A stretch of DNA of 64,000 bases from Ewingella americana ATCC 33852 (GCF_000735345.1 NZ_JMPJ01000056.1:1-64000); one strand, 5' to 3'. Shown: positions 26,329 through 36,552, counted from the first letter of the stretch. The notes: generated by a model from the sequence alone, not told the origin. Translations and numbers: made by a program.

Positions 26329-28137
26329 ATGTTTTCGCGACTCATTACAGCAGCTTTATTTTCCGCGCTGAGCCTGTGCGCTCAGGCCGAAGTCATTCAG
26401 GACAGCTACGCCTTCTCGGTGCTGGGTGAACCTAAGTACTTCTCCAACTTCAGCAACTTCGATTACGTCAATCCGGCGGCCCCTAAAGGCGGCACTATCC
26501 GTCTGGCGGCGATTGGCACCTATGACAACTTCAACCGCTACGCCTCACGCGGCAACCCGGCGGTGCGCAGCGACACCCTCTACGACAGCCTGTTTACCAC
26601 CTCAAGCGATGAAATCGGCAGCTACTATCCGCTGGTTGCCGACTCCGCGCGCTATGACAGCAACTTCCGCTGGGTGGAAGTCGATATCAACCCGCGCGCC
26701 CGCTTCCACGACGGCAGCGCGATCACCGCCAACGACGTGGCTTTCACCTTTAGCAAATTTATGACCGAAGGCGTGCCGCAGTTCCGCGTGGTGTACAAAG
26801 GCGCGGAGGTGAAAGCCATCTCACGCCTGACGGTGCGCATTGTCCTGCCGCGCCCGGACAAAGACATGATGCTCGGCCTGCTCGGTTTGCCTATCCTGCC
26901 GCAAAAATTCTGGGAAAAGCATAAGTTTAACGAGCCGCTTTCCACCCCGCCGCTGAGCAGCGGCCCTTATCGCATCAGTGATTACAAGCTCGGGCAGTAC
27001 GTCACCTACTCCCGCGTGCCGGACTACTGGGCGGCCAATTTGCCGGTTAACCGTGGCCGCTATAATTTCGACACTATCCGCTACGACTACTATCTCGACG
27101 ACAGCATTGCGCTGGAAGCCTTTAAATCCGGGGCTTTTGACTTCCGCATGGAAGCCTCGCCGAAGAACTGGGCGACGCAGTATAAAGGCACCAACTTCAG
27201 CAAAGAGTACATCGTCAAGCAGGATGACCAGAATCAGGCCGCGCAGGACACTCGATGGCTGGCGTTTAATATCCAGCGCCCGTTGTTTAGCGATCGTCGG
27301 GTGCGCGAGGCGCTGACGCTGGCCTTTGATTTCGAATGGATGAATAAGGCGCTTTATTTCGGCTCATGGCAGCGGGCCAACAGCTATTTCCAAAATACCG
27401 AGTACAGCGCCAGTAACTACCCTAACTCTGCCGAGCTGGCGTGGCTGGCTCCGCTGAAGGGGCAGGTTCCGGATGAAGTCTTCAGCAAGCTTTACCAACC
27501 CCCGGTTTCAGACGGCAGCGGCAATGACCGCGCCAACCTGCTGAAAGCCACCGAACTGCTAAAACAGGCGGGCTGGGAAGTCAGAAACCAGCAGTTGGTG
27601 AATGCCAAAACTGGCAAGCCTTTTACCTTTGAATTGCTGCTGCCGGGCGGCGCGAACACTCAGTACGCCCTGCCTTTCCAACATAATTTGGCGCGATTGG
27701 GCATTAAGATGACGCTGCGCGAAGTGGACAACTCGCAGTTCGTTCGCCGTTTCCGCCAGCGGGACTTCGACATGGTGCCGAGCGTCTACAGCGCCATGCC
27801 CTACCCTAGCCCTGACCTGCAAATTATCTGGAACAGCAAATACATTGATTCCAGCTATAACCGGCCCGGCGTCAAAGACCCGGCGGTGGATAAGCTGACA
27901 GACGAGATAGCCGCCAACCAAGGCAAGCCAGACGCCCTGCTGGCGCTGGGCCACGCGCTGGACAGAGTGCTGACGTGGAACATGTATATGATCCCGATGT
28001 GGTACAACAACCACCAGCGCTACGCCTACTGGGATAAATTCTCCATGCCATCCATTCAGCCGATGAATGGGCTGGAGCTGGACACCTGGTGGTATGACAT
28101 TAACCGCGCAAACCGTTTACCGGCCGAGCGGCGCTAA
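26329..28137 (+). CDS. yejA: Microcin C / peptide ABC transporter, periplasmic binding protein YejA
   Basis: A 602-residue SBP_bac_5-family oligopeptide-binding protein. The signal peptide is about residues 1-20 (ALSLCAQA). Landmarks are PKGGTIRLAAIGTYDNFNRY, RFHDGSAITANDVAFTF, SSGPYRISDYKLGQYV, RWLAFNIQRPLFSDRRVREAL and MYMIPMWYNN. In E. coli YejABEF imports peptide-nucleotide microcin C and related peptides. The ATG at 26329 yields the signal peptide and a length near the E. coli 604; frames open further upstream are not supported. First gene of yejABEF. Confidence 0.93.
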   Translation: MFSRLITAALFSALSLCAQAEVIQDSYAFSVLGEPKYFSNFSNFDYVNPAAPKGGTIRLAAIGTYDNFNRYASRGNPAVRSDTLYDSLFTTSSDEIGSYYPLVADSARYDSNFRWVEVDINPRARFHDGSAITANDVAFTFSKFMTEGVPQFRVVYKGAEVKAISRLTVRIVLPRPDKDMMLGLLGLPILPQKFWEKHKFNEPLSTPPLSSGPYRISDYKLGQYVTYSRVPDYWAANLPVNRGRYNFDTIRYDYYLDDSIALEAFKSGAFDFRMEASPKNWATQYKGTNFSKEYIVKQDDQNQAAQDTRWLAFNIQRPLFSDRRVREALTLAFDFEWMNKALYFGSWQRANSYFQNTEYSASNYPNSAELAWLAPLKGQVPDEVFSKLYQPPVSDGSGNDRANLLKATELLKQAGWEVRNQQLVNAKTGKPFTFELLLPGGANTQYALPFQHNLARLGIKMTLREVDNSQFVRRFRQRDFDMVPSVYSAMPYPSPDLQIIWNSKYIDSSYNRPGVKDPAVDKLTDEIAANQGKPDALLALGHALDRVLTWNMYMIPMWYNNHQRYAYWDKFSMPSIQPMNGLELDTWWYDINRANRLPAERR

Positions 28138-28146
28138 GGAGGCCCT

Positions 28147-29241
28147 GTGACGTCCTACATCCTGCGCCGCCTGTTGCTGATCATTCCCACCCTGTGGGCA
28201 ATCATCACCATTAACTTTTTTATTGTGCAAATCGCCCCCGGCGGCCCGGTTGACCAAGCCATCGCCGCCATTCAAATGGGCAAAAGCAGCGGCATTCCCG
28301 GCAGCAGTGGCGGCAGCGACCTTGGTAAAGCCTCTCCCGGCGTGGGGCAAGTGGGTGACAGCCAGTATCGCGGCGCGCGCGGTCTGGACCCGGAAGTCAT
28401 TGCAGAAATCACCCACCGTTTTGGCTTCGACAAACCGCTGCATGAACGCTATTTCGACATGCTGTGGAGCTACGTGCGCTTTGACTTCGGCGACAGTCTG
28501 TTCCGTGGTTCCAGCGTCATGCAGTTGGTCAGGGACAGCCTGCCGGTGTCGGTCAGCCTTGGCCTGTGGAGCACGCTGATCATCTATCTGGTGTCGATCC
28601 CGCTGGGTATTCGCAAAGCAGTAAAAAACGGCACGGCTTTTGATAACTGGAGCAGTTCGCTGATCATCATTGGCTACGCCGTGCCTTCATTCCTGTTTGC
28701 CATTCTGCTGATCGTGCTGTTTACCGGAGGCAGCTACCTCGACTGGTTCCCGCTGCGCGGCCTCACCTCGCCCAATTTCGACCAGCTTCCGTGGTATGGC
28801 AAAGTGACCGACTATTTGTGGCACATCACCCTGCCGGTGCTGGCGACGGTGATTGGCGGCTTTGCCACCCTCACCATGCTGACCAAAAACTCCTTTATGG
28901 ATGAGATCCGCAAGCAGTACGTGGTGACGGCGCGGGCCAAAGGCCTGAGTGAGAAGAAGATCCTTTACCGCCACGTGTTCCGCAACGCCATGCTGCTGGT
29001 GATCGCCGGGTTCCCGGCCACCTTTATCAGCATGTTCTTTACCGGCTCACTGCTAATTGAAGTGATGTTCTCGTTGCAAGGGCTGGGCCTGCTGGGCTAT
29101 GACGCCATTGTCTCGCGCGACTTCCCGGTGATGTTCGGCACGCTGTACATCTTCACGCTCATCGGTCTGTTGCTGAACATTATTAGTGATATCACTTACA
29201 CGCTGGTTGACCCCCGCATCGACTTTGAGGCCCGCCAATAA
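28147..29241 (+). CDS. yejB: Microcin C / peptide ABC transporter permease YejB
   Basis: A 364-residue inner-membrane permease of the DppB/OppB type with six hydrophobic segments. It starts with GTG, and AAGGAGG lies just upstream. Hallmarks are [49 protein letters not shown], and the EAA loop [20 protein letters not shown]. Its length equals E. coli YejB. Its TAA overlaps the yejE start (TAATG, 29239-29243), so the two permeases are translationally coupled. Confidence 0.94.
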   Translation: MTSYILRRLLLIIPTLWAIITINFFIVQIAPGGPVDQAIAAIQMGKSSGIPGSSGGSDLGKASPGVGQVGDSQYRGARGLDPEVIAEITHRFGFDKPLHERYFDMLWSYVRFDFGDSLFRGSSVMQLVRDSLPVSVSLGLWSTLIIYLVSIPLGIRKAVKNGTAFDNWSSSLIIIGYAVPSFLFAILLIVLFTGGSYLDWFPLRGLTSPNFDQLPWYGKVTDYLWHITLPVLATVIGGFATLTMLTKNSFMDEIRKQYVVTARAKGLSEKKILYRHVFRNAMLLVIAGFPATFISMFFTGSLLIEVMFSLQGLGLLGYDAIVSRDFPVMFGTLYIFTLIGLLLNIISDITYTLVDPRIDFEARQ

Positions 29242-30287
29242 TGACGCTAAGCCCTCTGAATCAGGCGAGATGGGCGCGTTTTCGCGCTAATAAACGCGGC
29301 TACTGGTCGCTGTGGATTTTCCTCACCCTGTTTATCCTTTCGCTGCTTTCTAACATTCTTGCCAATGATAAACCCCTGCTGGCGAGCTATCAGGGCCAGC
29401 TGACAGTGCCGTTTCTGTTTGATTACAGCGAAACCACTTTTGGCGGCGAGCTGCAAACCCCGACCGACTACCAAGACCCCTTTGTGGTTGGGCAAATCGA
29501 GAAACACGGCTGGGCAATCTGGGCGCCTATTCGCCACAGCTTTAACTCCATTAATTTCGCCACCGACCAGTCTTTCCCTTCGCCACCTTCGGCCGACAAC
29601 TGGCTGGGCACCGACGGCGACGGCCACGACGTATTGGCGCAGCTGCTATACGGCCTGCGCATTTCACTGTTTTTCGGCATCTCGCTGACGGTGTTATCTT
29701 CGCTGATTGGCGTGTTAGTGGGCGCGACTCAGGGCTACTACGGCGGGCGCATTGACCTGCTGGGCCAGCGGCTGATTGAAGTCTGGTCGGGCATGCCAAC
29801 CCTGTTTTTAATCATCATGCTGTCGAGCGTGGTGCAGCCGAACTTCTGGTGGCTGCTGCTGATTAGCGTGCTTTCCGGCTGGATGATTCTGGTCGGCGTG
29901 GTGCGCGCCGAGTTTTTGCGCACCCGCAACTTCGACTATATCCGCGCCGCGCAGGCGATGGGGGTCAGTGACCGGATGATTATGCTGCGCCACATGCTGC
30001 CGAACGCCATGGTGGCGACGCTGACTTACATGCCCTTTATCCTCTGCGGCTCGATAACCACCCTCACCTCGCTGGATTTCCTCGGCTTTGGCCTGCCGCC
30101 AGGTTCGCCGTCGCTGGGCAACCTGCTGCTGGCCGGGAAGAACAATTTGCAGGCCCCGTGGCTCGGCATCAGCTCCTTTGTCGCGCTGGCCCTGCTGCTT
30201 TCACTGCTGATTTTCATCGGCGAAGCGGTGCGCGATGCTTTTGACCCATCGTCAAAGCCGCAGCCAGTCTCCACCAAGGGCCGCTGA
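29241..30287 (+). CDS. yejE: Microcin C / peptide ABC transporter permease YejE
   Basis: A 348-residue inner-membrane permease of the DppC/OppC type. It has one N-terminal membrane segment (WSLWIFLTLFILSLLSNILA), a periplasmic insert, then the transport core with GTDGDGHDVLAQLLYGLRIS, the coupling loop VRAEFLRTRNFDYIRAAQAMG and GFGLPPGSPSLGNLL. It pairs with YejB as a heterodimer. The yejF ATG follows its TGA by one base. Confidence 0.94.
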   Translation: MTLSPLNQARWARFRANKRGYWSLWIFLTLFILSLLSNILANDKPLLASYQGQLTVPFLFDYSETTFGGELQTPTDYQDPFVVGQIEKHGWAIWAPIRHSFNSINFATDQSFPSPPSADNWLGTDGDGHDVLAQLLYGLRISLFFGISLTVLSSLIGVLVGATQGYYGGRIDLLGQRLIEVWSGMPTLFLIIMLSSVVQPNFWWLLLISVLSGWMILVGVVRAEFLRTRNFDYIRAAQAMGVSDRMIMLRHMLPNAMVATLTYMPFILCGSITTLTSLDFLGFGLPPGSPSLGNLLLAGKNNLQAPWLGISSFVALALLLSLLIFIGEAVRDAFDPSSKPQPVSTKGR

Positions 30288-30288
30288 T

Positions 30289-31884
30289 ATGAGCCACTCT
30301 GCTTTATTAGATATTCAAAACCTCAGCGCGGCCTTTGAGCTGGGCGACACCTCGCGTCAGGTGATAAGCCAAGTTTCGCTCAAAGTTGACCAAGGCGAAA
30401 CGCTGGCGCTGGTCGGCGAGTCCGGCTCGGGCAAGAGCGTCACCGCGCTCTCCGTGCTGCGTCTACTGCCCAACGTGACCTATCCCGAGGGAGACATTCT
30501 GTTTGCCGGCCAGTCACTGCTCAATGCTCCTGAGAGCACTCTGCGCAAGGTGCGCGGCAACCAGATTGCGATGATTTTTCAGGAGCCGATGGTTTCTCTC
30601 AACCCGCTGCACAATATTGAAAAGCAGCTGGCGGAAGTGCTCTCTTTACACCGGGGAATGGGCCGGGAAGCCGCGCGCGGTGAGATAATCAGCTGTCTCG
30701 ACCGCGTGGGAATTCGACAGGCGAAATCTCGTCTGGGTGATTTCCCCCACCAGCTTTCCGGCGGCGAGCGCCAGAGGGTGATGATTGCCATGGCGGTGCT
30801 GACCCAGCCGAAGCTGCTGATCGCCGATGAGCCAACCACCGCGCTGGATGTCTCGGTGCAGGCGCAAATCCTCAAACTGCTCAACGAGCTGAAGCAAGAG
30901 CTGAACATGGGGATGCTGTTTATCACCCATAACCTGAACATTGTGCGCCAGATGGCGGATAACGTGGCAGTGATGCAGCATGGCAAGGTGGTGGAAACCC
31001 AGCCGCGCGCCCTGCTCTTCAGTCAGCCGCAGCACCCTTATACCCAGCGCCTGCTGCAAGCCGAGCCGCAGGGCCGCCCGCAGCCGCTGGATAGCGCCCA
31101 GCCGGTTCTGTTGGAAGTCAAAGACCTGAGCGTGACCTTTTCCCGCAAACGCGGCTTACTGCGCCGCACGGTCAGCAGCAAGCAGGCGGTGAATAAGCTG
31201 AGTTTTAGCCTGCGCCGTGGGGAAAGTATTGGCGTGGTGGGGGAATCCGGCTCGGGCAAGAGCACCACCGGGCTGGCCCTGCTGCGCCTCATCAGCTCGC
31301 AAGGTGAGATCCTGCTCGGCGGCGAGCCGCTGCACCAGTTCACTCGCCGCCAGATGTTGCCTTTTAGAAGCCGGATGCAAGTGGTGTTTCAGGACCCCTT
31401 CTCGGCGCTAAACCCGCGCTTTACCGTGGAGCAGATTATCGCCGAAGGGCTGTTGGTCCACGGCAAGCTCGACGCCAGCCAGCGCGAACAGCGGGTGATT
31501 AAGGTGATGGAAGAAGTGGGGCTGGACGCCGAATCGCGCCATCGCTATCCGGGAGAGTTCTCCGGCGGGCAGCGCCAGCGTATTGCAATTGCCCGCGCGC
31601 TGGTGCTCGAGCCAGAAATCTTGATCCTTGATGAGCCGACGTCGTCGCTGGACAAATCAGTGCAGGCGCAAATTCTGGCTATTCTCAGCGAGCTGCAACT
31701 GCGCCTCGGCCTGTCGTATCTGTTTATCAGCCATGACCTACGCGTGGTGCGCACGCTGTGCCATCAACTGATCGTGCTGCGCGAGGGAGAAGTGGTGGAG
31801 CAAGGGAACTGCGAGGCGATTTTCCGTGCGCCAGCACACCCCTACACGCAGGAGTTGCTGTCACTGTCGGATCTGGATGATTAA
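30289..31884 (+). CDS. yejF: Microcin C / peptide ABC transporter, fused double ATPase YejF
   Basis: A 531-residue protein with two complete ABC ATPase domains, like a fused DppD-DppF. Domain 1 has Walker A GESGSGKSV (43-51), LSGGERQR (156-163) and LLIADEP (176-182). Domain 2 has Walker A GESGSGKST (318-326), FSGGQRQR and LILDEPTSSLD. All catalytic motifs are intact. The ATG at 30289 has AAGGG 8 bases ahead and matches E. coli YejF (529 residues). Last gene of yejABEF. yejG is convergent, 11 bases away. Confidence 0.95.
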   Translation: MSHSALLDIQNLSAAFELGDTSRQVISQVSLKVDQGETLALVGESGSGKSVTALSVLRLLPNVTYPEGDILFAGQSLLNAPESTLRKVRGNQIAMIFQEPMVSLNPLHNIEKQLAEVLSLHRGMGREAARGEIISCLDRVGIRQAKSRLGDFPHQLSGGERQRVMIAMAVLTQPKLLIADEPTTALDVSVQAQILKLLNELKQELNMGMLFITHNLNIVRQMADNVAVMQHGKVVETQPRALLFSQPQHPYTQRLLQAEPQGRPQPLDSAQPVLLEVKDLSVTFSRKRGLLRRTVSSKQAVNKLSFSLRRGESIGVVGESGSGKSTTGLALLRLISSQGEILLGGEPLHQFTRRQMLPFRSRMQVVFQDPFSALNPRFTVEQIIAEGLLVHGKLDASQREQRVIKVMEEVGLDAESRHRYPGEFSGGQRQRIAIARALVLEPEILILDEPTSSLDKSVQAQILAILSELQLRLGLSYLFISHDLRVVRTLCHQLIVLREGEVVEQGNCEAIFRAPAHPYTQELLSLSDLDD

Positions 31885-31895
31885 AACGCGGAAAC

Positions 31896-32240
31896 TCAGA
31901 AAGGGTAAAGCGCGGAGACGGTTTCAGCGATAGCCGCGCCGGTGTTTTTCAGGCGGCACAGGGTGGCGCTCTCATCGTCGCGTTTTACAAACAGGCAGGG
32001 CTGGCCGTCGCACTCAACCACCGAGCTTTCCACTTGAATCTCTTGCAGGCACTCTGTCAGATGGTGCATAACCTGCCACGCCACCTCGCCTTCGTGGCTC
32101 AGTAGTTTCAGTCCAATCAGGTTGCTACCCTCTTCGCTACCCGGTAGCGGAATCGGTTCAACCTTGATGCCGTCAAAACCCGTTAACCAGCGGTAACTTT
32201 GCGGCAAACGATGTACTACCGAAAGTTGGATATTATTCAC
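31896..32240 (-). CDS. yejG: Conserved enterobacterial protein YejG
   Basis: A 114-residue cytoplasmic protein of unknown molecular function. It matches E. coli YejG in LSVVHRLPQSYRW, KVEPIPLPG, LKLLSHEGEVAWQVM, CDGQPCLFVKR and TCRLKN(T)GAAIAE. The best start is a GTG at 32240 with GGGGA about 6 bases ahead, which gives exactly the E. coli length. A longer frame begins at another GTG at 32261. In E. coli the next gene is bcr; here more than 10 kb of other genes intervene. Confidence 0.86.
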   Translation of the reverse strand: MNNIQLSVVHRLPQSYRWLTGFDGIKVEPIPLPGSEEGSNLIGLKLLSHEGEVAWQVMHHLTECLQEIQVESSVVECDGQPCLFVKRDDESATLCRLKNTGAAIAETVSALYPF

Positions 32241-32678
32241 GAGGATCCCCAGATGATTCACTCAAGACATCAGTCACGCCAACGCGGCGTGTATAGCAAG
32301 TTATAGCCTTTGAACTCAAAGTGCGCTCGCCAATTCAACAAAAGAATTAACATTATTGTAACGTCACAAGCACAAAATGTTGGCTAATTGATGATTTTAT
32401 GTCCAGCTCGTGGTTGTTCTGCGAGCCAGATCTCGTTTTGACCTCTTTGTAACCTTTTTCACCCCATATCTCAACCAATTTAATTCATCGGCGTTACTTT
32501 CTTGACTCTATTTTTTTACAATTTAAAAACATCTTTTGTTAAAGAATATCGCACGATTTGTTTTCACCCTTTTTAGTTTTAGGCTTATTATCCGCACCGT
32601 TTTTACTGATTTTTGTTTTGAATGACTTCCCTTTCCTGAGCCGGCTTGGCTCATATTCCAATACCAGCGAGAGTTGAA
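32241..32678 (+). promoter_or_regulatory. Long AT-rich upstream region of the gluconate-type dehydrogenase operon
   Basis: These 438 bp hold no convincing gene. The stretch from about 32330 to 32620 is clearly richer in A and T than its surroundings, with runs of T, and should contain the promoter of the three-gene dehydrogenase operon and upstream binding sites. The left edge of the island relative to E. coli lies here. I could not identify a specific operator or a Rho-independent terminator. Confidence 0.4.
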
Positions 32679-33296
32679 ATGGATAATGATCCGTCAATGA
32701 TTGATAGCAATGCACCCGAAAATGGTACCGGTTTCAGTCGCCGTGACCTGATTAAAGGGCTGACCTCTGCGATGGTGGCAACCACCCTTCTCGGTTTTCC
32801 GTTCCTGACTCAGGCGGAAAAAGCCACGGCAGAAGCCTCCCCGGTAATTTTTGGTCAGTTCTACCTTGTCTCTCAAGCCGTCACTGAGCATAAGAATCTC
32901 AGCGAAGGCGCTTCTGCCCAAATTTTCAACGCGCTGTTCCGTGGACAGCCCGACTTCCCTTTGCAGGTCAGTAAGCTACATGCTCTGGTTAACAGCAATC
33001 AGACAGCAAAAGAGCTGCAAGCGTTAGCCAAACAGCAAGGGCTGGGCGATCTGGTGACTAACATCGTCACCGCGTGGTACACAGGTTCGGTCGGGCATGG
33101 TACCGATTCCATTTTAATCTCTTATAAAGACGCGCTGATGTACCGCCCGGTGAGTGATGGCCTGATTGTGCCAACCTACTGCGGCAACGGCCCGCTGTGG
33201 TTCACCGCCGCGCCGCCAGCCGCCGCCATGCCTGAGGCGATGAGTGCCGACCGTTTCGGCCCGGCTACAGATGCAAACCAAGTGAGTAAATCCTGA
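32679..33296 (+). CDS. Membrane-bound gluconate/ketogluconate dehydrogenase, gamma (small) subunit
   Basis: A 205-residue small subunit with a twin-arginine signal: SRRDLIKG at 20-27 followed by a hydrophobic stretch (TSAMVATTLLGFPFL). It should be Tat-exported and carry the large flavoprotein subunit along, since the large subunit has no signal of its own. Mature stretches FYLVSQAVTEHKNLS and NIVTAWYTGSVGH are typical of the family. ATG at 32679 has GAGAG about 5 bases ahead. Its TGA overlaps the next ATG (TGATG, 33294-33298). First gene of the operon. The substrate cannot be told from this subunit. Confidence 0.85.
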   Translation: MDNDPSMIDSNAPENGTGFSRRDLIKGLTSAMVATTLLGFPFLTQAEKATAEASPVIFGQFYLVSQAVTEHKNLSEGASAQIFNALFRGQPDFPLQVSKLHALVNSNQTAKELQALAKQQGLGDLVTNIVTAWYTGSVGHGTDSILISYKDALMYRPVSDGLIVPTYCGNGPLWFTAAPPAAAMPEAMSADRFGPATDANQVSKS

Positions 33297-34951
33297 TGAA
33301 AAAACCTGAATTTATGGCGAACGGTGATGCGTCCGCTGATGTCATTGTGGTCGGTTCTGGCGTGGTTGGCGGCATGATTGCCGATCAGTTGGTTAGTCAG
33401 GGTTACTCGGTGCTGGTACTGGAAGCTGGTTTGCGCATTGAGCGCGCTCAGGCGGTAGAAAACTGGCGCAACATGCCGTTTGAAAACCGCGCTGGCTCTG
33501 ACTATCAGGGGCTTTACCCGCAGTCGGAAAACGCCCCGGCCCCGCTCTACTTCCCGGAAAACAACTATGTTCATCTGACCGGGCCGAGCGCCAGCAGCTT
33601 TAAACAGGGCTATCTGCGCACCGTCGGCGGCACCACCTGGCACTGGGCGGCATCCTGCTGGAGACACGTCCCGAACGATTTCAAAATGAAAACGCTGTAC
33701 GGCGTTGGCCGCGACTGGCCAATCTCCTATGACGAGCTGGAGCCTTACTACTGCCGCGCCGAAGAAGAGATTGGCGTTGCCGGGCCAAACGACCCCGAGC
33801 TGCAATCCCCTTCCGAGCGCAGTAAGCCTTACCCGATGGAGCAAGTGCCTTACGGCTATGGTGACACCCGTTTCGCCGAAGTGGTAAACCCGCACGGCTA
33901 TCGCTCAGTGCCAATCCCACAGGGACGCAGCACCCGCCCGTGGAACGGCCGCCCAACCTGCTGTGGCAACAACAACTGCCAGCCAATCTGCCCAATTGGT
34001 GCCATGTATAACGGCATCGCCCACGTCGAACGCGCTGAAAATAAAGGTGCCGTGGTGCTGGCCGAGGCGGTGGTTTACAAAATCGACACCGACGAAGACA
34101 ACAATGTCACCGCCGTTCACTGGCTGGACAACAAAAAGCAGTCGCACAAGGCCACTGGCAAAGTGTTCGCACTGGCCTGTAACGGCATTGAAACCCCGCG
34201 CCTGCTGCTGATGGCGGCTAACGAGAAGAACCCGAACGGTATCGCCAACTCTTCCGACCACGTGGGTCGTAACATGATGGACCACTCGGGCTTCCACTGT
34301 ACCTTCATCGCCCAAGAGCCACTGTGGATTGGTCGCGGCCCGGCGCAGAGCAGCTGTCTGGTTGGTCCGCGCGACGGTGAGTTCCGCAAGGAATACTCCG
34401 CCAACAAGATGATCCTCAACAACATCAACCGGGTGATCCCAGCGACCTCCAAAGCCCTGCAAATGGGTCTGGTGGGTAAAGAGCTGGACGAAGAGATCCG
34501 CCGCCGCGCCATCTATGGCGTGGACCTGTCTATCAGCCTTGAGCCACTGCCAGACCCGAATAACCGCCTGACGCTGAGCAAAACCCGTAAAGATCCCCAC
34601 GGCCTGCCGTGCCCGGATATTCATTACGACGTCGGCGATTATGTGCGTAAAGGCGCGGAAGCGGCGCACAAGCAGTTGGAGCACATTGGTCAGCTGTTTA
34701 TGGCTGACGAGTTCAACATCACCACCAGCCTCAATGCCAACAACCACATCATGGGCGGCACCATTATGGGCAGCGACCCGAAAGATTCCGTGGTTGACGG
34801 CAACTGCCGCACCCACGACCACGCCAACCTGTGGTTACCGGGCGGCGGCGCGATCCCCTCTTCCAGCGTGGTCAACAGTACCCTGACCATGGCGGCACTG
34901 GGCCTGAAAGCGGCGGATGATATGGCGAAGAAACTGGCAGGTGCGGCATGA
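33296..34951 (+). CDS. Membrane-bound gluconate/ketogluconate dehydrogenase, FAD large subunit (GMC family)
   Basis: A 551-residue periplasmic flavoprotein that oxidises a sugar acid or polyol and passes electrons to the cytochrome subunit. The FAD-binding motif is GSGVVGG (20-26) with the acidic ribose ligand in VLEAG (about 43). CCGNNNCQPIC (about 222-232) matches the 3Fe-4S cluster motif of FAD-dependent three-subunit dehydrogenases. The catalytic His is expected in NNHIMGG (about 481-487) and the Asn in SSSVVNSTLTMAALG. No secretion signal; it should be exported with the Tat small subunit. Gluconate 2-dehydrogenase is the best call, with 2-ketogluconate or sorbitol dehydrogenase as alternatives. 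Confidence 0.85.
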   Translation: MKKPEFMANGDASADVIVVGSGVVGGMIADQLVSQGYSVLVLEAGLRIERAQAVENWRNMPFENRAGSDYQGLYPQSENAPAPLYFPENNYVHLTGPSASSFKQGYLRTVGGTTWHWAASCWRHVPNDFKMKTLYGVGRDWPISYDELEPYYCRAEEEIGVAGPNDPELQSPSERSKPYPMEQVPYGYGDTRFAEVVNPHGYRSVPIPQGRSTRPWNGRPTCCGNNNCQPICPIGAMYNGIAHVERAENKGAVVLAEAVVYKIDTDEDNNVTAVHWLDNKKQSHKATGKVFALACNGIETPRLLLMAANEKNPNGIANSSDHVGRNMMDHSGFHCTFIAQEPLWIGRGPAQSSCLVGPRDGEFRKEYSANKMILNNINRVIPATSKALQMGLVGKELDEEIRRRAIYGVDLSISLEPLPDPNNRLTLSKTRKDPHGLPCPDIHYDVGDYVRKGAEAAHKQLEHIGQLFMADEFNITTSLNANNHIMGGTIMGSDPKDSVVDGNCRTHDHANLWLPGGGAIPSSSVVNSTLTMAALGLKAADDMAKKLAGAA

Positions 34952-36357
34952 AAATAACGCTTCTGAAGGGCATCAGCCTCGCGCTGTTCGGCATCGCTTT
35001 GAACGGCGCGGCGCAGGCCGAACTGTCTCAGGCCGAATGGGCGCAGCAGGGTAAGATGGTCGCCAGCGCGGCTGACTGTCAGGCTTGTCACACCAATCCG
35101 GGCGGCCAGCCTTTCGCCGGGGGATACTCAATCCACTCGCCGATGGGCACCATTTTTACCACCAACATCACGCCATCCAAGCAGTTCGGTATCGGCAATT
35201 ACACCGAGGAGCAGTTTGCTCGCGCGGTGCGCCACGGGGTGCGTCCGGACGGCAAAAACCTCTATCCGGCGATGCCTTACACCTCTTATAGCCACATGAG
35301 CGATGAAGACATCAAAGCCATGTATGTCTACTTCCAGACTCAGGTTAAAGCGGTAGACAGCCCGACGCCCGAAACGGCGCTGCCCTTCCCCTTCAATATG
35401 CGGATTGCCATGGCGGGCTGGAACCTGATGTACCTCGACAGCGCGCCGTTTAAGCCAGATGCCAGCAAAAGCGCCGAGTGGAATCGCGGGGCTTATCTGG
35501 TCAACGGTGCCGGGCACTGCGACACCTGCCACACTCCGCGTAACCTGATGATGGGTTCGGTGACGGATAAGCCATTGGCTGGCGGCATGGTCGGGCCTTG
35601 GTATGCGCCGAATATCAGCTCAGATCCGGTCAGCGGGATTGGTAACTGGACGCAGGCCGAGTTGGTCGAATACATGAAAACCGGCCGCGCGAATGGTAAG
35701 AATCAGGCCGCTGGCCCGATGGCAGAAGCCGTCGAAAACAGCCTGCAATACCTGCCGGACTCTGATCTGAACGCCATTGCCTTCTACCTCAAGAACAGCA
35801 CGCCAGTGCGAGACCCTGAGGATAAGCAGTCTGCCGATACCTTTGGCAAAGCCTTTAACGTCGAGGAAGGCTTGCGCGGCGCGCATCCGGCCAACGCCAA
35901 CGGCACCATTGATAGCGGCGCGGCGCTGTTCAGCGGCTATTGCGCCAGTTGCCACCAGCCGGACGGCTCGGGCAGTAAAAATCAGGCTTATCCATCGCTG
36001 TATAACAATACCGCGACCGGGCTGGGCAATGCGTCTAACCTGATTTCGGCGATTCTGTACGGCGTTGATCGCAAGGTCGGCGATCACCACGTGCTGATGC
36101 CGAAATTTGGCGAAGGCTCTTATGTCGGCCAACTTAACGACCAGCAAATCGCGGATATCTCCAACTATGTGCTGACCCACTACGGCAACGCGGCGATTCA
36201 GGTGAATGCCCATGACGTCGCGGTGTTACGCGCCGGTGGGCCAATCACCCTTCTTGCCAAGTTGCAGCCTTATATGGCTCCGGCGATGGTGGCTGGCGTG
36301 GTTATCTTATTAGTGCTGATTTTCTGGCTGGGAAGACGGCGTAAAATAGTCAAGTAA
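34948..36357 (+). CDS. Membrane-bound gluconate/ketogluconate dehydrogenase, triheme cytochrome c subunit
   Basis: A 469-residue cytochrome c with three CXXCH heme sites: CQACH (44-48), CDTCH (191-195) and CASCH (332-336). A Sec signal peptide ends near residue 24 (AAQA). A C-terminal membrane anchor (about 443-462, VAGVVILLVLIFWLG) is followed by a basic tail. It takes electrons from the flavoprotein and feeds ubiquinone. Its ATG overlaps the large-subunit stop (ATGA). A terminator follows, so the operon is three genes. Heme attachment needs Ccm proteins encoded elsewhere. Confidence 0.9.
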   Translation: MKITLLKGISLALFGIALNGAAQAELSQAEWAQQGKMVASAADCQACHTNPGGQPFAGGYSIHSPMGTIFTTNITPSKQFGIGNYTEEQFARAVRHGVRPDGKNLYPAMPYTSYSHMSDEDIKAMYVYFQTQVKAVDSPTPETALPFPFNMRIAMAGWNLMYLDSAPFKPDASKSAEWNRGAYLVNGAGHCDTCHTPRNLMMGSVTDKPLAGGMVGPWYAPNISSDPVSGIGNWTQAELVEYMKTGRANGKNQAAGPMAEAVENSLQYLPDSDLNAIAFYLKNSTPVRDPEDKQSADTFGKAFNVEEGLRGAHPANANGTIDSGAALFSGYCASCHQPDGSGSKNQAYPSLYNNTATGLGNASNLISAILYGVDRKVGDHHVLMPKFGEGSYVGQLNDQQIADISNYVLTHYGNAAIQVNAHDVAVLRAGGPITLLAKLQPYMAPAMVAGVVILLVLIFWLGRRRKIVK

Positions 36358-36389
36358 GAGCCAGACCATAAGAGTGTAGGAAATACAGA

Positions 36390-36416
36390 AAGTAGGCTTC
36401 AGAGCCTACTTTTTTC
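36390..36416 (+). terminator. Intrinsic terminator of the dehydrogenase operon
   Basis: AAGTAGGCT (36390-36398) pairs perfectly with AGCCTACTT (36403-36411) around TCAG, followed by a T run. Confidence 0.9.
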
Positions 36417-36552
36417 ATTTTCACCGCCTTTCAAAGATCAAAATATTAACTTTTTAAATCTATACTTATTGAGTAGTTACCCTGCGTGACTATTTTGTTT
36501 CGGGTAATTATAGGTGAAGTAGAAAAAAGTATTCTTGAAGGCGGATAATCCT

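Noticed and set aside
33905-34822. A 305-codon frame antisense to the dehydrogenase large subunit
   Set aside because: The plus-strand protein has clear FAD and Fe-S motifs; the antisense product has no recognisable domain.
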